DNA from: Tupaia tana
Lineage: Eukaryota; Chordata; Mammalia; Scandentia; Tupaiidae
Assembly (NCBI GenBank): GCA_026018925.1
Contig: JAKSZU010000009.1
Location: 69,924,949 to 69,988,948 of the forward strand
Length of the DNA: 64,000 nucleotides
Direction: 5' to 3'
This document shows positions 35,750 through 48,836 of the stretch, one piece after another; position 1 is the first letter of the stretch, and each line of letters starts with the position of its first letter. The notes beneath the pieces are model-generated. The model worked only from the letters and a program-made list of their open reading frames with translations. It was not told the origin of the DNA and did not search any database. The position numbers and the translations under genes are program-made.

Positions 35750-35900
35750 AGGCTGGCAGGTGGCATGTTGGTTAAGGTGCTGGATTCCCACATGGCTGAC
35801 TACAATTTGAGTCCTGGTGGCTTGTTTTCTCACTTTATCTATATTTGTCTCTCTCTGGTGAGTATGTGTGCCCTGTAGCAAAATAAAAAATAACAATAAT
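35750..35900 (+). mobile_element. tRNA-derived SINE, short form
   Basis: Head ggctggcaggtggcatgttg runs via gagtcctggtggcttg straight into the CT stretch and ccctgtagcaaaat; no middle block. Confidence 0.88.
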
Positions 35901-35923
35901 GATAAATGATAAAATAAAATAAG

Positions 35924-36160
35924 AAACCAGTAGTTGGTATAATGGCTATGTCGCTGGACTCCCATGTAGTCAACTGCGGTTCAAGCCCCAGACCCGGTGG
36001 CTTAAACTCATGCCGGGCACGTGTGCATGCGAGCCCCAAGATCCCGAAAGGATTGCAGTGTGGTCATCCCCCCTGGGGGGTGATTTCTCACTTTCTATCT
36101 CTCTGTCTCTCTCTGTCTGTCTGGCGAGCGCACGCCCCCTATACCAAAAACCTCTCAATA
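35924..36160 (+). mobile_element. tRNA-derived SINE, long form
   Basis: Full copy with a small deletion in the middle block; starts only about 25 bases after the short-form SINE. Confidence 0.92.
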
Positions 36161-36654
36161 TAAATAAATAAATAATTATTGAAGAATTTTTTTTAAAAAA
36201 GATGATCAACATTATATGTCATTAAAGTATCTAAAATTAAAACAATGAGATAATACTTATTAGAATGCTCAAAATTCAAAACATTGACACCATAAATGTG
36301 GATCAACAGCAACTCTTTTTCTTTTCTAATGAGAATACAAAATGGTAAAGACACTTTAGAAAACATTTTGGTCATTCCTTACAAAACTAGGCACTCTTTA
36401 CCATATGATCCAACAAATGTGCTCCTTAATATTTCCCAAATGAATTGAAAACTTATGCTCACACAAGACCTTCACATGTATAATAGCTTTATTCACCACT
36501 GCCAAAACATGAAAGCAACTAACATGTTCTTCAGTAGGTGAATGAGTAAATATACTGTGGTGCACCCATGAAACAGAATATTATTTGACTCTAATAAAAA
36601 ATGAGCTCTCAAACCATAAAAAGATGTAAATCTTAAATCCATAATTCCAATTAA

Positions 36655-39315
36655 AAAAAAGTTAACCCCCATTCTTCTCAAGTTATTTCTAAATATCCAA
36701 AAGTGTGAATCTCTCCCTAATTCATTCTATGAAGCCTTTATCACCCCTATCCTTAAAACAGATAGGGACAGGACAAGGAAGGAAAACTGTAAACCAATAT
36801 CCCTGATGAGTATAGACACAAAGATTCTCAAAAAGATACTAGCAAATCATATCCAACAACTTATAAAACAGATTATATATCATGATGAGGTAGGTTTTAT
36901 TCCAGAAATGCAAGGTTGGTTCAACATAAGCAAAACCATAAATGTAATACACCAGATTAACAGGAAGAAAGATAAAAACCATACGGTTATGTTGATTAAT
37001 GCAGAAAAAGCATTTGATAAGATACAACATCCCTTCATGATCAAGAATCTCAGCAAAATTGGCATAGAAGTGTCATTTCTCAACACAATAAAAGCTATCT
37101 ATGAAAAACCAACAGTGAACATCATCCTCAATGGAGAAAAGCTGAACGTTTTTCCACTAAAAATGGGTACAAGACAAGGATGCGCGGTTTCTCCACTCCT
37201 TTTAAAGATAGTACTGGAAGTTCTCATCAACGCAATCAGAAAAGAGGAAAAAATAAAAGGCATTCAAATGGGAAAAGAGGAGGTGAAACTTTCTCTATTT
37301 GCAGATGACATGACTGTATACATAAAAGACCCAATGGGTTTTATGTAAAGATTTCTGCAAATAATACATGAATACAGTAATGTTGCAGGATACAAAATCA
37401 ATATACAGAAATCTATAGCATTTCTATATACAAAAAACAGGCAGACTGAGATAGAACTAAAAAAAAAAAATTCCATTTACCATAGCCACAAAAAGTATAA
37501 GATACTTCAAATTAAATCTAACCAAAGAAGTTAAAAACCTCCACAAGGAAAACTATGAGAAGCTAAAAAAAGAAATTGAAAATGACATGAAAAAGTGGAC
37601 GGATATCCCATGTTCCTGGATTGGAAGAATTAATATAATCAAAATGGCAATTCTACCAAAATTAATCTACATATTTAATGCAATACCAATCAAAGTACCA
37701 AATGCATTTATCACAGATCTAGAAAAGGCAATCATAAAGTTTGTCTGGAATCATAAAAGACCCCACATTGCCAAAGCAGTTCTGCACAAAAAGAGTGGAG
37801 TGGGTGGCATCTCACTCCCTGACCCAAAAATATACTACAAAGCTGTGGTAATCAAAACTGCATGGTACTGGCACAGAAACAGACACATGGACCAATGGAA
37901 CAGAATAGAGTCCCCAGAAATAAAGTCCCAAATATACAGTCAACTGATTTTTGACAAGAGGTACCAATCAACCCAGTGGGAAAAGGAAAACCTCTTCAAC
38001 AAATGATACTGAAAAAAAGAAACTGGATTTCCTCTTGCAGAAAGATGAATCTGAACCCCTGCCTTTGACAAAAATCAAGTCAAGGTGGATAAGAGATCTA
38101 AATCTAAGACCTCAAACTATAAAACTGCTCCTGGAAAACACTGGGAAAACTCTGGGAGACAATGGAGTAGGGAAAGAATTCTTAAATAAGACCACTAACA
38201 GTCGATAATCCCCAAAATAGACAAGTGGGATTACATCAAACTAAGAAGTTTCTACATGGCAAAAGACACAGTAATTAGTGTGAATTGACAGTCCTCAGAA
38301 TGGGAAAATATTTTTGTAAACTATGCATCAGATAAGGGACTGATAACCAGAATTCACAAGGAACTCAAGCAGCTGTTCTGAAAAAAAGATGATCAATCCT
38401 ATTAAAAGATGGAAGAATGAGTTGAAAAAACAGTCTCTAATGATGACATATGAATAGTTAAAAGGCATATGAAAAAATGCTCAACATCCCTCATTGTAAG
38501 GGAAATGCTGATCAAAACAACGAGATACTACCTAACACCAGTCAGAATGACTAAGATTAAAAAAAAAATGATAAGTGCTGGTGGGGGTGTGGTGAAAGAG
38601 GAACTCTCTTACAGTGCTGGTGGGAATGTAAATTGGTCAAGCCACTGTGGAGAACAATTTGGAGATTCCTCAAAAATCTACAAATAGAACTTACCAGATG
38701 ATCCAGCAATCTCACTCCTTGGTATCTACCCAAAGGACAGAAGAATTTTTAATTGGAAAAGTGCTCGCACGTAGATGTTTATTGCGGCACTATTCACAAT
38801 TGCTAAGACATGGAGCCAACCCAAATGCCCACAAACAGATGTATGGATTGAAAAACTGTGGCACATAAACTCTGTGGAATACTATTCAGCCACAGAAAAA
38901 AACAACAAAGCCCTGGCTTTTAACAGAAAGTGGAAGAATGTGGAAGATTTACTGCTGAGTGAAGCAAGGCAGGGTATGAAGGAGAGACATTGTATGTCCC
39001 CACTTAATATATATGGAGTGTCCACACTCTATGACTGAAATTGCTTGACTAAAGGATATAGAAACACAGTATATGAATGTAAATACCAGATGTAGTACGT
39101 GTGAAAGAGGAAAGTCTGAGGAAGGACATTTAGAAGAAAAATAGGGAGGCAAATCATTAATGGGACAAAGAAATGTGATATTATCTGTTGAAGATATTTT
39201 ATAGTTTTATCAACTGGACTGGAGAGAAATGTCCTCCTGTTGAATTATTCATTTTGTAAGCTAAATAATGTGATTGAATGTATAAAAGAAAATGGAATTA
39301 AAAAATGTGAAAAAA
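36655..39315 (+). mobile_element. Younger L1, sense, 5'-truncated, with long open RT segment
   Basis: ORF2 from just upstream of the RT to the 3' UTR and A-rich end. The frame 36806-37348 (180 codons) holds the RT core: [24 protein letters not shown] (usual Leu changed to Val) and the catalytic FADD. Further frames at 37587-38006 ([19 protein letters not shown]) and 38469-39038 cover later parts. Stops and frameshifts separate them, so it is inactive. The 3' UTR type (tttgtaagctaaataatgtg) is shared with the 44-46.9 kb L1. Confidence 0.95.
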
Positions 39316-39406
39316 GTCAATGTGAAAAGACTACACGCTATATCATTCTTAGTATGTAACATTCTGGAAAAAGCAAAACGATGAAGACAGTTTAAAACTC
39401 ACTAGT

Positions 39407-39625
39407 TGGGCCAACTCCATAGCAAAGTGGTTAAGTGATGAATGGAGGAAGTCATATCCCCTATGGCTTATCATGGTTCAAATCCCTGCTCTGGCAGCTT
39501 GGAATGCATGCCAGGAACATGCCAAGGGCATGCGAGACTGGACGAGATCAGGACAGGATAGAAGATTGGAGGATAAAGGATTGGACTAGGCTCCACTGCT
39601 GAAGATTGTATTTTTTTTGGTTCTG

Positions 39626-39688
<63 letters not shown>

Positions 39689-39735
39689 CCTCCCTCCCTC
39701 CCTCCCTCCCTCCCTCCCTCTCCCCATGGCATTAA
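39407..39735 (+). mobile_element. Diverged tRNA-derived SINE ending in a large microsatellite
   Basis: tRNA-like head with gcaaagtggttaagtgatg and box-B ggttcaaatccctgc; its pyrimidine tail has expanded into the microsatellite at 39629. Probably an older relative of the main family. Confidence 0.6.
39629..39724. repeat. (TC)n-(CCCT)n compound microsatellite
   Basis: About 27 TC units followed by about 9 CCCT units, nearly pure. Confidence 0.95.
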
Positions 39736-39761
39736 CAAAACAAAACAAAACAAAACAAAAC
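39735..39761. repeat. (AAAAC)5 tail repeat
   Basis: Five AAAAC units, likely the degenerate A-tail of the SINE just before. Confidence 0.9.
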
Positions 39762-39924
39762 CTGGTGGATTCCAGAGTTTAGAAGTAATGGAAGAATAAA
39801 AAGGCTTAAGTGCAGAGGATTATTTTGGGTAGTGAAACTATTCTTTATGATATTATGTTGTGTATATATGTCATTATAAACTTATCAAAACTCAAAGAGT
39901 GTACAACACTAAGAGTAAATCCTA

Positions 39925-40050
39925 ATATAAACTGTGGACTTCAGGTGATATGATGTATCATTGTAGGTCCATCAGCTATAACCAATGTACCACTCTGGAT
40001 TTTTATAGTGGGAGCAGTTATGCACATGTGGGGATGAATTTTGCTAACCA
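39925..40050 (+). mobile_element. Ancient repeat fragment (L1M 3' end-like)
   Basis: ataaactgtggacttcaggt, tgatgtatcattgtaggtcc and accaatgtaccactctgg follow a very common old mammalian 3'-end motif; the family name is uncertain. Confidence 0.45.
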
Positions 40051-40059
40051 TTGTTCATC

Positions 40060-40390
40060 TCAATGCATAGAAAAATATTTGGTACCTGGTAGATATTCAA
40101 GATTTGTTAAATACTGAATAAATCAATGTGTCAGTGAATTATTGCATTAATAATTCAATTACTGGATTGTCAGAAAAGTCATGGTGCATATGTGCATAGA
40201 AAAACAGAAAAACACTTTATATATTTTAATACGTTGATGAATAACCCAAGTGCATTGTCCAGAGTTGGTTTAGCACTTCCTTTGAAAGCGTTCCACTTTA
40301 TATTAGAATTCTAAGAAGACTGTACTTGCTGTTTAATTTATCTGTGAGCATATAACTTTTCTATTTTATTTTACAAAATATATATTAGGC
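40060..40390 (+). repeat. Diverged direct duplication, left copy
   Basis: Corresponds to 43470-43770. Shared landmarks: ggtacctggtagat / ggcacctggtgaat, gtgtcagtgaatta, gatgaataaccc / caatgaataacac, gcacttcctttgaaag / gactcctttggac, ttccactt, and ttttacaaaata / ttttgcaaaact. The first third is L2-like. The left copy has an extra MITE-like insert at 40165-40235. Confidence 0.6.
40165..40210. mobile_element. Half-copy of the palindromic MITE
   Basis: gtcagaaaagtcatggtgca followed by gcatagaaaaa matches the reverse complement of one arm and the centre of the element at 24196-24268. Confidence 0.5.
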
Positions 40391-40427
40391 ATAGAACAAG
40401 TGCCACTTAAATGTTAATCATAATTGG

Positions 40428-40675
40428 GACCAGCAGTTAGCGTAATGGCTATGTCGCTGGACTCCCACGTAGTCAACCGCAGTTCACGTCCTGGACCCGA
40501 TGGCTTAAAACTCATGCCAGGCGCGTGTGCGTGCATGCCCAAGATCCCGAGAGGAGAATGGAGGAGAAGAGATTGAGGCGTGGCCGTCCCCCAAGGGGGG
40601 TGATGTCTCTCTTTCTTTCTCTCTGTCTCTGTCTGTCTGGCGAGCGCATGCGCCCTATAGCAAAAACCTCTTAAA
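40428..40675 (+). mobile_element. tRNA-derived SINE, long form, young
   Basis: Near-consensus copy; target repeat atgttaatcataatt / atgttaattataatt. Confidence 0.95.
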
Positions 40676-40689
40676 AATGTTAATTATAA

Positions 40690-40830
40690 TTTATCTAGGA
40701 CATTCTAAATATAGTGTTAAGAATGCAGAGTCAAATCCAAAGTTTGACTCTTAATTCTGTCACTTTGACATCTCAGTTTCCTAATCTGTAAAATGGAAAT
40801 AATGATACTGCTTATATCATTAGCTGCTAT
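40690..40830 (+). mobile_element. MIR SINE
   Basis: aagtttgactcttaattctg, ctcagtttcctaatctgtaa and aatggaaataatgatactgc are classic MIR segments. Confidence 0.75.
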
Positions 40831-40832
40831 GA

Positions 40833-41222
40833 TTTGGATGTGTCCCCTAAAAGTTTATATATTGAAATCGAGTTAGCCATTGTAATGGGTGTTGAAAGGG
40901 TAGAGATTTATTATGATTATGACACTGAAGGGTGAAGTCTTTAGGAAGTGATTAGGCTTCCAGGAGGGGATACCGTGATTGAAAACTAAAAGCACGCTGA
41001 CATGGACACAAACATTGAGCTTTTGGTCTGCTCAAGCTCTTGCCATGTGATGCTCTGCACCACCTCAGAAGTCTTTAGAAAACCCTCACCAGAAAGAACA
41101 AATTCACCAGATGCAACCTTCTAACCTTGAACTTCCAAACAATCAGCTCAATTAACCTCTGTTCTCTATAAATTACCCAGAATGAAGTATTTTTGTTATT
41201 AGTAACACAACAGATTAAAACC
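40833..41222 (+). mobile_element. MaLR-type solo LTR (MST/MLT-like)
   Basis: Starts tgatttggatgtgtccccta, continues gtgattaggcttccaggagg, gccatgtgatgctctgcacc, and ends ctataaattacccagaatga...aacacaacag. This is the LTR of an ancient endogenous-retrovirus-related element; no internal coding region is present. Confidence 0.7.
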
Positions 41223-41484
41223 TCTGGTTATTTTGTTCATTACTTGATAGAATACATGTAAAATTTGAGAATAGCACTTGAGCCACAGTAAGTTTTCTGT
41301 AAGAGTTAGATAGATTTTTGTTGGTTCTATTGTTTTTTGTTTCCCTTTGTATTGTTGTAGAAGTACCGTCTTCAATCCCTGAACCTGGTAGGACCCCTTT
41401 ATTTTTCTCCACTTTCATTTATCACAAATATGCTATATATTTTATATTAATATTGTTTAATATATAATTTATATTGTTTATTGT

Positions 41485-41630
41485 CTCTGTTTCCCCTAGA
41501 ATTTGAGTTTTTTGAAGACACAGAATTTTGTTATTTTTGTTCACTACTCAATATCTAGAAAAGTAACTGACACATATAGGTGATGAATGAATAAGTTTTC
41601 ACTGAATTGATGAACAACCTCTGCTTTGAG
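41485..41630 (+). mobile_element. L2-like 3' end fragment
   Basis: ctgacacatataggtgatga and gttcactactcaatatctag reflect the L2 3' end consensus, degraded. Confidence 0.5.
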
Positions 41631-41670
41631 GCCAGAGTATATCAGAAACTGTACTATACATATTACATTA

Positions 41671-43156
<1,486 letters not shown>

Positions 43157-43469
43157 ACATATTACATTATTTCTTATGAACAGTGATTCCGCACTGTGAC
43201 TGCCATAAGAACTTATAAAGCCTTTTGCCAGATATTAAGTGTCCAGTACTCATTCCCAGAATTTTGGATTTACTTGTCTACATTAGGGATAAAGCATGAA
43301 TATTTTCTCAAAGTTCTTTAAGTGATTTTGATATATAGCCAACATTGAAAAATACTTCTCTAAAAAATGATTTCAAGCATTTTCATGAATGCAAAACTAG
43401 ATGCAACTATAAACAAATACACATGGTGAATAGAAAGTAGGTCATCTATTTTATTATTGCAATTCCTTT

Positions 43470-43770
43470 TTATTCATCATTGCATATCTCAGTATATATA
43501 ACAATATTTGGCACCTGGTGAATGTTCAAGGTTTGTTAAATGCTTGAACGAAAAAATGTGTCAGTGAATTAATGAATCAATTATTGTATCAATGAATCAG
43601 TTATTTCACTATGTCAATGAATAACACAGGCAAATGTTTAGCAGCTGATTCAGGACTCCTTTGGACACAATTCCACTTAAATCTTGAGTGCTGGGCATTA
43701 GTAACCTTTTCTCTTTTTGTGTGTGTCAGTTTAATTCCATTTTGCAAAACTCTCTCAAATTGTATTATGC
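43470..43770 (+). repeat. Diverged direct duplication, right copy
   Basis: Partner of 40060-40390 (see landmarks there). It lacks the MITE-like insert, so the duplication is older than that insertion. Confidence 0.6.
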
Positions 43771-43787
43771 AAAATAATCCTCTACCC

Positions 43788-44006
43788 TCACCAGACAGAC
43801 AGAGACAGAGAGACAGAAAGTGAGAAATCACCCCCCAGGGGGTATGGTCACGCCGCAATCCCTTCTCCTCCATTCTCCTCTTGGGATCTTGGGCACACAC
43901 ACACACGCGCCCGGTGTGAGTTTTAAGCCACCGGGTCCGGGACGCAAACCGCGGTCGACTACGTGGGAGTCCAGCGACATAGCCATTACGCTAACTGCTG
44001 GTTCCC
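43788..44006 (-). mobile_element. tRNA-derived SINE, antisense, 3' tail lost, abutting an L1
   Basis: Near-consensus from ccagacagacagagacagag to the head aactgctggttccc, but without the gctatagggc segment and T-run. Its 5' end touches the 5' end of the sense L1 at 44007. No target repeat found. Confidence 0.9.
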
Positions 44007-46865
44007 TCTCCCCATTATTCTTAAAACAGATAAGGACAGGACAAGGAAGGAAAACTGTAGACCAGTATCTCTGATGAATATAGATGCAAAGATTCTCAAC
44101 AAGATACTAGCAAATCATATCCAACAATTTATAAAAAAGATTATACATCACGACCAGGTAGGCTTTATTCCAGAAATGCAAGGTTGGTTCAACACACGCA
44201 AAACCATAAATGTAATACACCATTTTAACAGAAAAAAATTATAAGAACCATATGATATCAATTGATACAGAAAAAGCATTTGATGAGATAAAATATCCCT
44301 TTATGATCAAGATTCTCAGCAATATCAGCATAAAAGGGTCATTTCTCAACACAATAAAAGCTATCTATGAAAAACCCATAATGAACATTATTCCGAATGG
44401 AGAAAAGCTGAAAGATTAAAAACTGTTAAAAGATAAAAACTGTTACAAGACAAGGATGCTCACTTTTTCTACTCCTTTTCAATACAGTACTGGAAGTCCT
44501 CGCCAAAGCAGTCAGAAAAGAGAATAAACTTATAAAATTAAAGGCATTCAAATGGAAAAAGAAGAGGTGAAACTCTCTCTATTTGAAGATGGCATGATTG
44601 GATACATAGAAGACCCACAGGTTTCCATGAAAAAATTGCTGAAAGTAACACATGAATGCAGTAAAGTTCTGGGATACAAAATCAACATACACAAATCTAT
44701 AGTATTTCTATATACAAACAGCAGGCAGACTGAGATAGAGCTGAAAAAGTAATTCCATTTACTATAGTCACAAAAATTATAAAAGATGGCTAAGAATAAT
44801 CTAACCAAAGATCTTAAAGAGCTCCACAAGGAAAACTATGTGAAGCTAAAAAAGAAATTGAAAACAACACAAAAAAGAAGAAAGATATCCCATGTACCTG
44901 TTTTGGAAAAAATTAATATAATCAAAATGGCAATTCTACCTAATAAATGTACATATTTAATGCAATTCCAATTGAAGTACCAGATATATTCTTAGTATAT
45001 CTAGAAAAATACAATAATTAAATTTGTCTAGCATCATAAAAGACCTCATATTACCAAAGCAATCCTGCACAAGAAGAGTGGAGTGGGCGATATCTCACTC
45101 CCAGACTGAAAAATATACTACAAAGCTATGGTAATCAAAACAGCATGGTACTGGCACAGAGATAGACAGGTGGATCAATGGGACAGAATAGAGTCCCCAG
45201 AAATAAATTCCCAAACATACAGCCAACGGATTTTTATTTATTTATTTATTTTGGAGAGATTTTTGCTATAGGGCATATGCACCCGCCAGAAAAACAGAGA
45301 GAGACAGAGAAATAGAAAGCAAGAAATCACAGCCCAGTGAGGATGGCCAAGCTGCAGTCCCTTCTCCTCCATTCTCCTCTCAGGATCTTGGGCATGCACG
45401 CACACGCATCCAGCGTGTGTTTAAGCCACCTGGCCTGGGACTCAAACCATGGTCTACTACATGGGAGTTCAGTGACATAGCCATTACGCTAACTGCTGGT
45501 CCCCAGCCAACTGATTTTTGAAAAGGGGTATTATTCAACCCAGTGGGAAAATGAAAACCTCTTTAGCAAATGGTGCTGAAAAAGTGGATATCCACGTGCA
45601 GAAAGATTAATCGGAACACTTACCTCTCACCATTGACAAAAATGAACTCAAAGTGGATCAAGGATCGAAACTTAAGACCTCAAAGTATAAAACTGCTCCT
45701 GGAAAACACTGGGGAAACTCTGGGAGACATTGGGGTAGGCAAAGATTTTTAAATAAGACCCCGGAATCACAGTCAATAATCCCCAAAATAGACAAGTGGG
45801 ATTACATCATACTAAGAAGATTTTGCATGGCAAATGACACAGTAGTGTGAATCAACAGCCCTTAGAATGGGAAAATATTTTTGTAAATTATGCATCAGAT
45901 AAGGGACTGATAACCAAAATGCACAAGGAACTCAAACAACTGTCCAAAAAAAAAGATGATCAACTCTATTATAAAATCAAGAAATGCATTGAAAAAAACC
46001 ACTTTCTAAGGTTGACATAGGAATAGTCAAAAGACATGAAAAAAGCTCAACATCCCTCATTGTAAGGGGGATGCAGATCAAAACAACAATGTGATATCAC
46101 CTAACCCCAGTCAGAATGACTAAGATTAAAAAATATATATATGTCTGGCAGGGGTGTGGTAAAAGAGAACTCTCTTACATTGCTGGTGGAATGTAAACTG
46201 GTTCAGCCACTGTGGAGAACACTTTGAAAATTCTTCAAAGATCTACAAATAGAACTACCATATGATTGAGCAATCCCACCCTTTGGTATTTACCAAAAGG
46301 ACAGAAGAATTCTTTGTAGGAAAAGTACGTGCACATCCATGCTTATTGCGGCATTATTGACAATTGCTAAGACATGGAACCAACCCAAATGCCCACGAAT
46401 AAATGGATGGATTGAAAAAGTATGGCACATATACTCTATGGAACACTACTCAGCCATAAAAAACAATTAAGAGCCTGGCTTTTGACAGAAAGTGGATGAA
46501 TATGGAAGATTTACTGCTGAGTGAAGCAAGCCAGGCTATGAAGGGGAGACATTGTTTGTTTCTACTTAATATATATGGAGTGTCCGCACTCTATGACTGA
46601 AACTGAAAGACTAAATGATATAGAAATACAGTAAATGGTTATGAATGCAAGATATAGTGTGGGAAGAGTATGGGTGAAGGAGTAGAGTCTAAGGAAGGAC
46701 ATTATGAGAAAAATTGAGAGGCAAAGTATTAATGGGACAAAGAAGTGGACTTTATGGTATTATCCACTGAACTGGTGAAAAATGTACACATGTTGGAACA
46801 TTCAGTTTGCAAGCTAAATAACATGATTGAATGTATAAAAGTACTTGAAAGAAAATAAAATAAAA
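44007..46865 (+). mobile_element. Younger L1, sense, 5'-truncated, split by a SINE
   Basis: ORF2 from the same region as the 36.7 kb copy to the 3' UTR and A-rich end. The RT is damaged: the catalytic box reads FEDG (usual FADD) near 44582, and the TRQGC region is scrambled around 44400-44460. The 3' UTR resembles that of the 36.7-39.3 kb copy (tttgcaagctaaataacatg). Confidence 0.93.
45237..45502 (-). mobile_element. tRNA-derived SINE, long form, antisense, inside L1
   Basis: Target repeat in L1 ORF2: cagccaacggattttta / cagccaactgatttttg. Younger than the host L1. Confidence 0.95.
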
Positions 46866-46986
46866 AATCTAATAATAATTAAGATAGTTTTATACTTATC
46901 TTACCATTTTTGAATAAATTGTATTGGAGTATAAACAAATAGCTCTTATAAATAAGGAAAATCTTCTCATTAAAATATAATTCTAA

Positions 46987-47247
46987 GGCCAACCAATAGA
47001 ATGATAGATAAGCTGGGTTGGATCCTACACAGTCAACTATATGGTTTGAGTCCTGGACCTAGCAGCTTGAGAAACGTTTTGGGCACATGTTCATGCATGC
47101 TCGAAACTCCCAAAGGAGGGATAAATGAAAGAGACAGATTTCAGTGTGGCTATCTCTTATGAAGGTACTTTCTCGCTTTCTTTCTCTCTCTCTCTGTCTC
47201 TCTCTAATAAGCACATACACCTTCTGGCAAATAAAAAAAAAAAAAGC
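46987..47247 (+). mobile_element. tRNA-derived SINE, diverged
   Basis: gtttgagtcctggacctagc (box B), gggcacatgttcatgcatgc and a CT stretch with a 13-base A-tail; head degraded. Confidence 0.75.
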
Positions 47248-47406
47248 AAAATACAAGAATGTCAGATTTTCATTGAACGCATGAATAAAACAAGAATACC
47301 AACAAGGAACAGAAACTATACAAAAGAACCAAGGAGAAATTCAGAGCTTAAATATATAACTTAAACAAAATTTTTTCAAGAAGTTCAAGAGCATAGTTCA
47401 CCATGT

Positions 47407-47456
<50 letters not shown>

Positions 47457-47503
47457 GAAGGAAGGAAGGAAGGAAGGAAGGAAGGAAGGAAGGAAGGAAG
47501 GAG
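47407..47503. repeat. (AAAG)n-(AAGG)n microsatellite
   Basis: About 11 AAAG units passing cleanly into about 12 AAGG units. Confidence 0.96.
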
Positions 47504-47782
47504 GGATGGATTGGTGGACTGTAAGGCAAATCATTGGAAATCACTGAGTCACAGGAGCAAACCGATTTTAAAAATGGAAAAAAAAAATACCCAAAGAGAG
47601 AATTAGGTACTTATGGACCATCATAAAGCAGGCCAACATATACATTATGTAAGTCACAGAAGAAGTGAAAAAGGGAAAGGGGCCAAATTCTTATTTGAAG
47701 AAATAATGACTTAAAACTTTCCAAATCTGAAGGAAGAAAGGAAAATACAAATGTGAGGAGCTAAATAAATTTTAGTCTACAG

Positions 47783-48042
47783 GGACCAGCATTTAGCGTA
47801 ATGGCTATGTCGCTGGACTCCCACGTAGCTGACCACGGTTCGCGTCCCGGACCCGGTAGCTTAAAACTCACGCCGGGCGCGTGTGCGTGCATGCCCAAGA
47901 TCCCAAGAGGAGAATGGAGGAGAAGGGATTGCGGTGTGGCCATCCCCCCTGGGGGGTGATTTCTCGCTTTCTGTCTCTCTGTCTCTGTCTGTCTGTCTGG
48001 CGAGTGCACGCACCCTATAGCAAAAACCTCTCCAAAAAAAAA
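47783..48042 (+). mobile_element. tRNA-derived SINE, long form, young
   Basis: B box GGTTCGCGTCC; target repeat attttagtctaca / aatttagtctaca. Confidence 0.95.
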
Positions 48043-48465
48043 AATTTAGTCTACATCCAAATAGACCCAAACTGAAACATATTATAATTAAACTGTCAAA
48101 AATCAAGAACAAAGAAAAAAATCTTGAAAGCAGCAAAATAAAAGCATAGAAGAGAGTTTCCATTAAATTATCACTCAACTTCTCAGCAAAAATCTTGTTA
48201 AAGAGATGGAAGTGTAATTGTATATTAAAGGTGAAGAAAGGAACGGGGTAAAAAAATCAAACAAGACTATTGTATCTTTAAAAACTCTCCTTCAAATATG
48301 GAGAAGACATTAAGACTTTATTTGATAAACAAAAGCTGAGTGTGTTCATTACCTCTAAACTTAGTCTGTAAGATGTGCTAAAGGTAGTCCTTAAAAGTAA
48401 AACAAATAGACAGTAGGTAGCAACATAAAACTGTGTTAAAAACAAGGTTGTCTGGTAAAGGTAAT

Positions 48466-48836
48466 GTCTTAGTCTATTTTCTGTTGCTATAACAGAATAT
48501 CATAGATTGGGTTATTTATCAAATAAAGAAGTTTATTTGGCTCACAGTTCTGATGACTGGGCAGTCCAAAAGCATGACACTGGCATCTAGTGAGGGCCTC
48601 ATATTGCATCATCCAATGGTGGAAGGAAGAAAGGAAAAAGAGCACATGAAACAGGAAAAGGAGGCTAAACTTATCTTTTTATCAGGAGTCAATTCCCATG
48701 ATAATCAATCACTCCCATGATAATGGCATTAATCTATTTATAAGGCAGAGCCCTCATGAACTAACCACCTCTCAGCACTGTTACAATGGTGATAGAATTT
48801 CAAGATGAGTTTCAAAAAACATTCAAACCATAGCAA
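48466..48836 (-). mobile_element. MaLR-type solo LTR, antisense
   Basis: gtcttagtctattttctgtt, gaagtttatttggctcacag, gcagagccctcatgaactaa and terminal caaaccatagca are the reverse of an MST/MLT-like LTR. Inserted into the old L1; non-coding. Confidence 0.7.

Larger units (their letters stand above)
33536..36650 (+). mobile_element. Old L1 (L1M) ORF2 to 3' end, sense, heavily interrupted
   Basis: Pieces: 33536-33944 (aagcaaggatgtcccctctc, the reversed-frame RT region), 34664-34934, 35124-35361, 35619-35749 and 36161-36650 (accatatgatccaacaaatg). They run in order through ORF2 of one ancient element. Insertions are an LTR/Tigger block and five SINEs. Confidence 0.75.

Noticed and set aside
36806..39038. 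A host reverse transcriptase or a retron-like system
   Set aside because: Motifs, 3' UTR and A-rich end are those of mammalian L1, with frame breaks.
39629..39724. CRISPR-like or other regularly spaced array
   Set aside because: These are contiguous simple repeats without spacers; no CRISPR array is expected or seen in this mammalian sequence.
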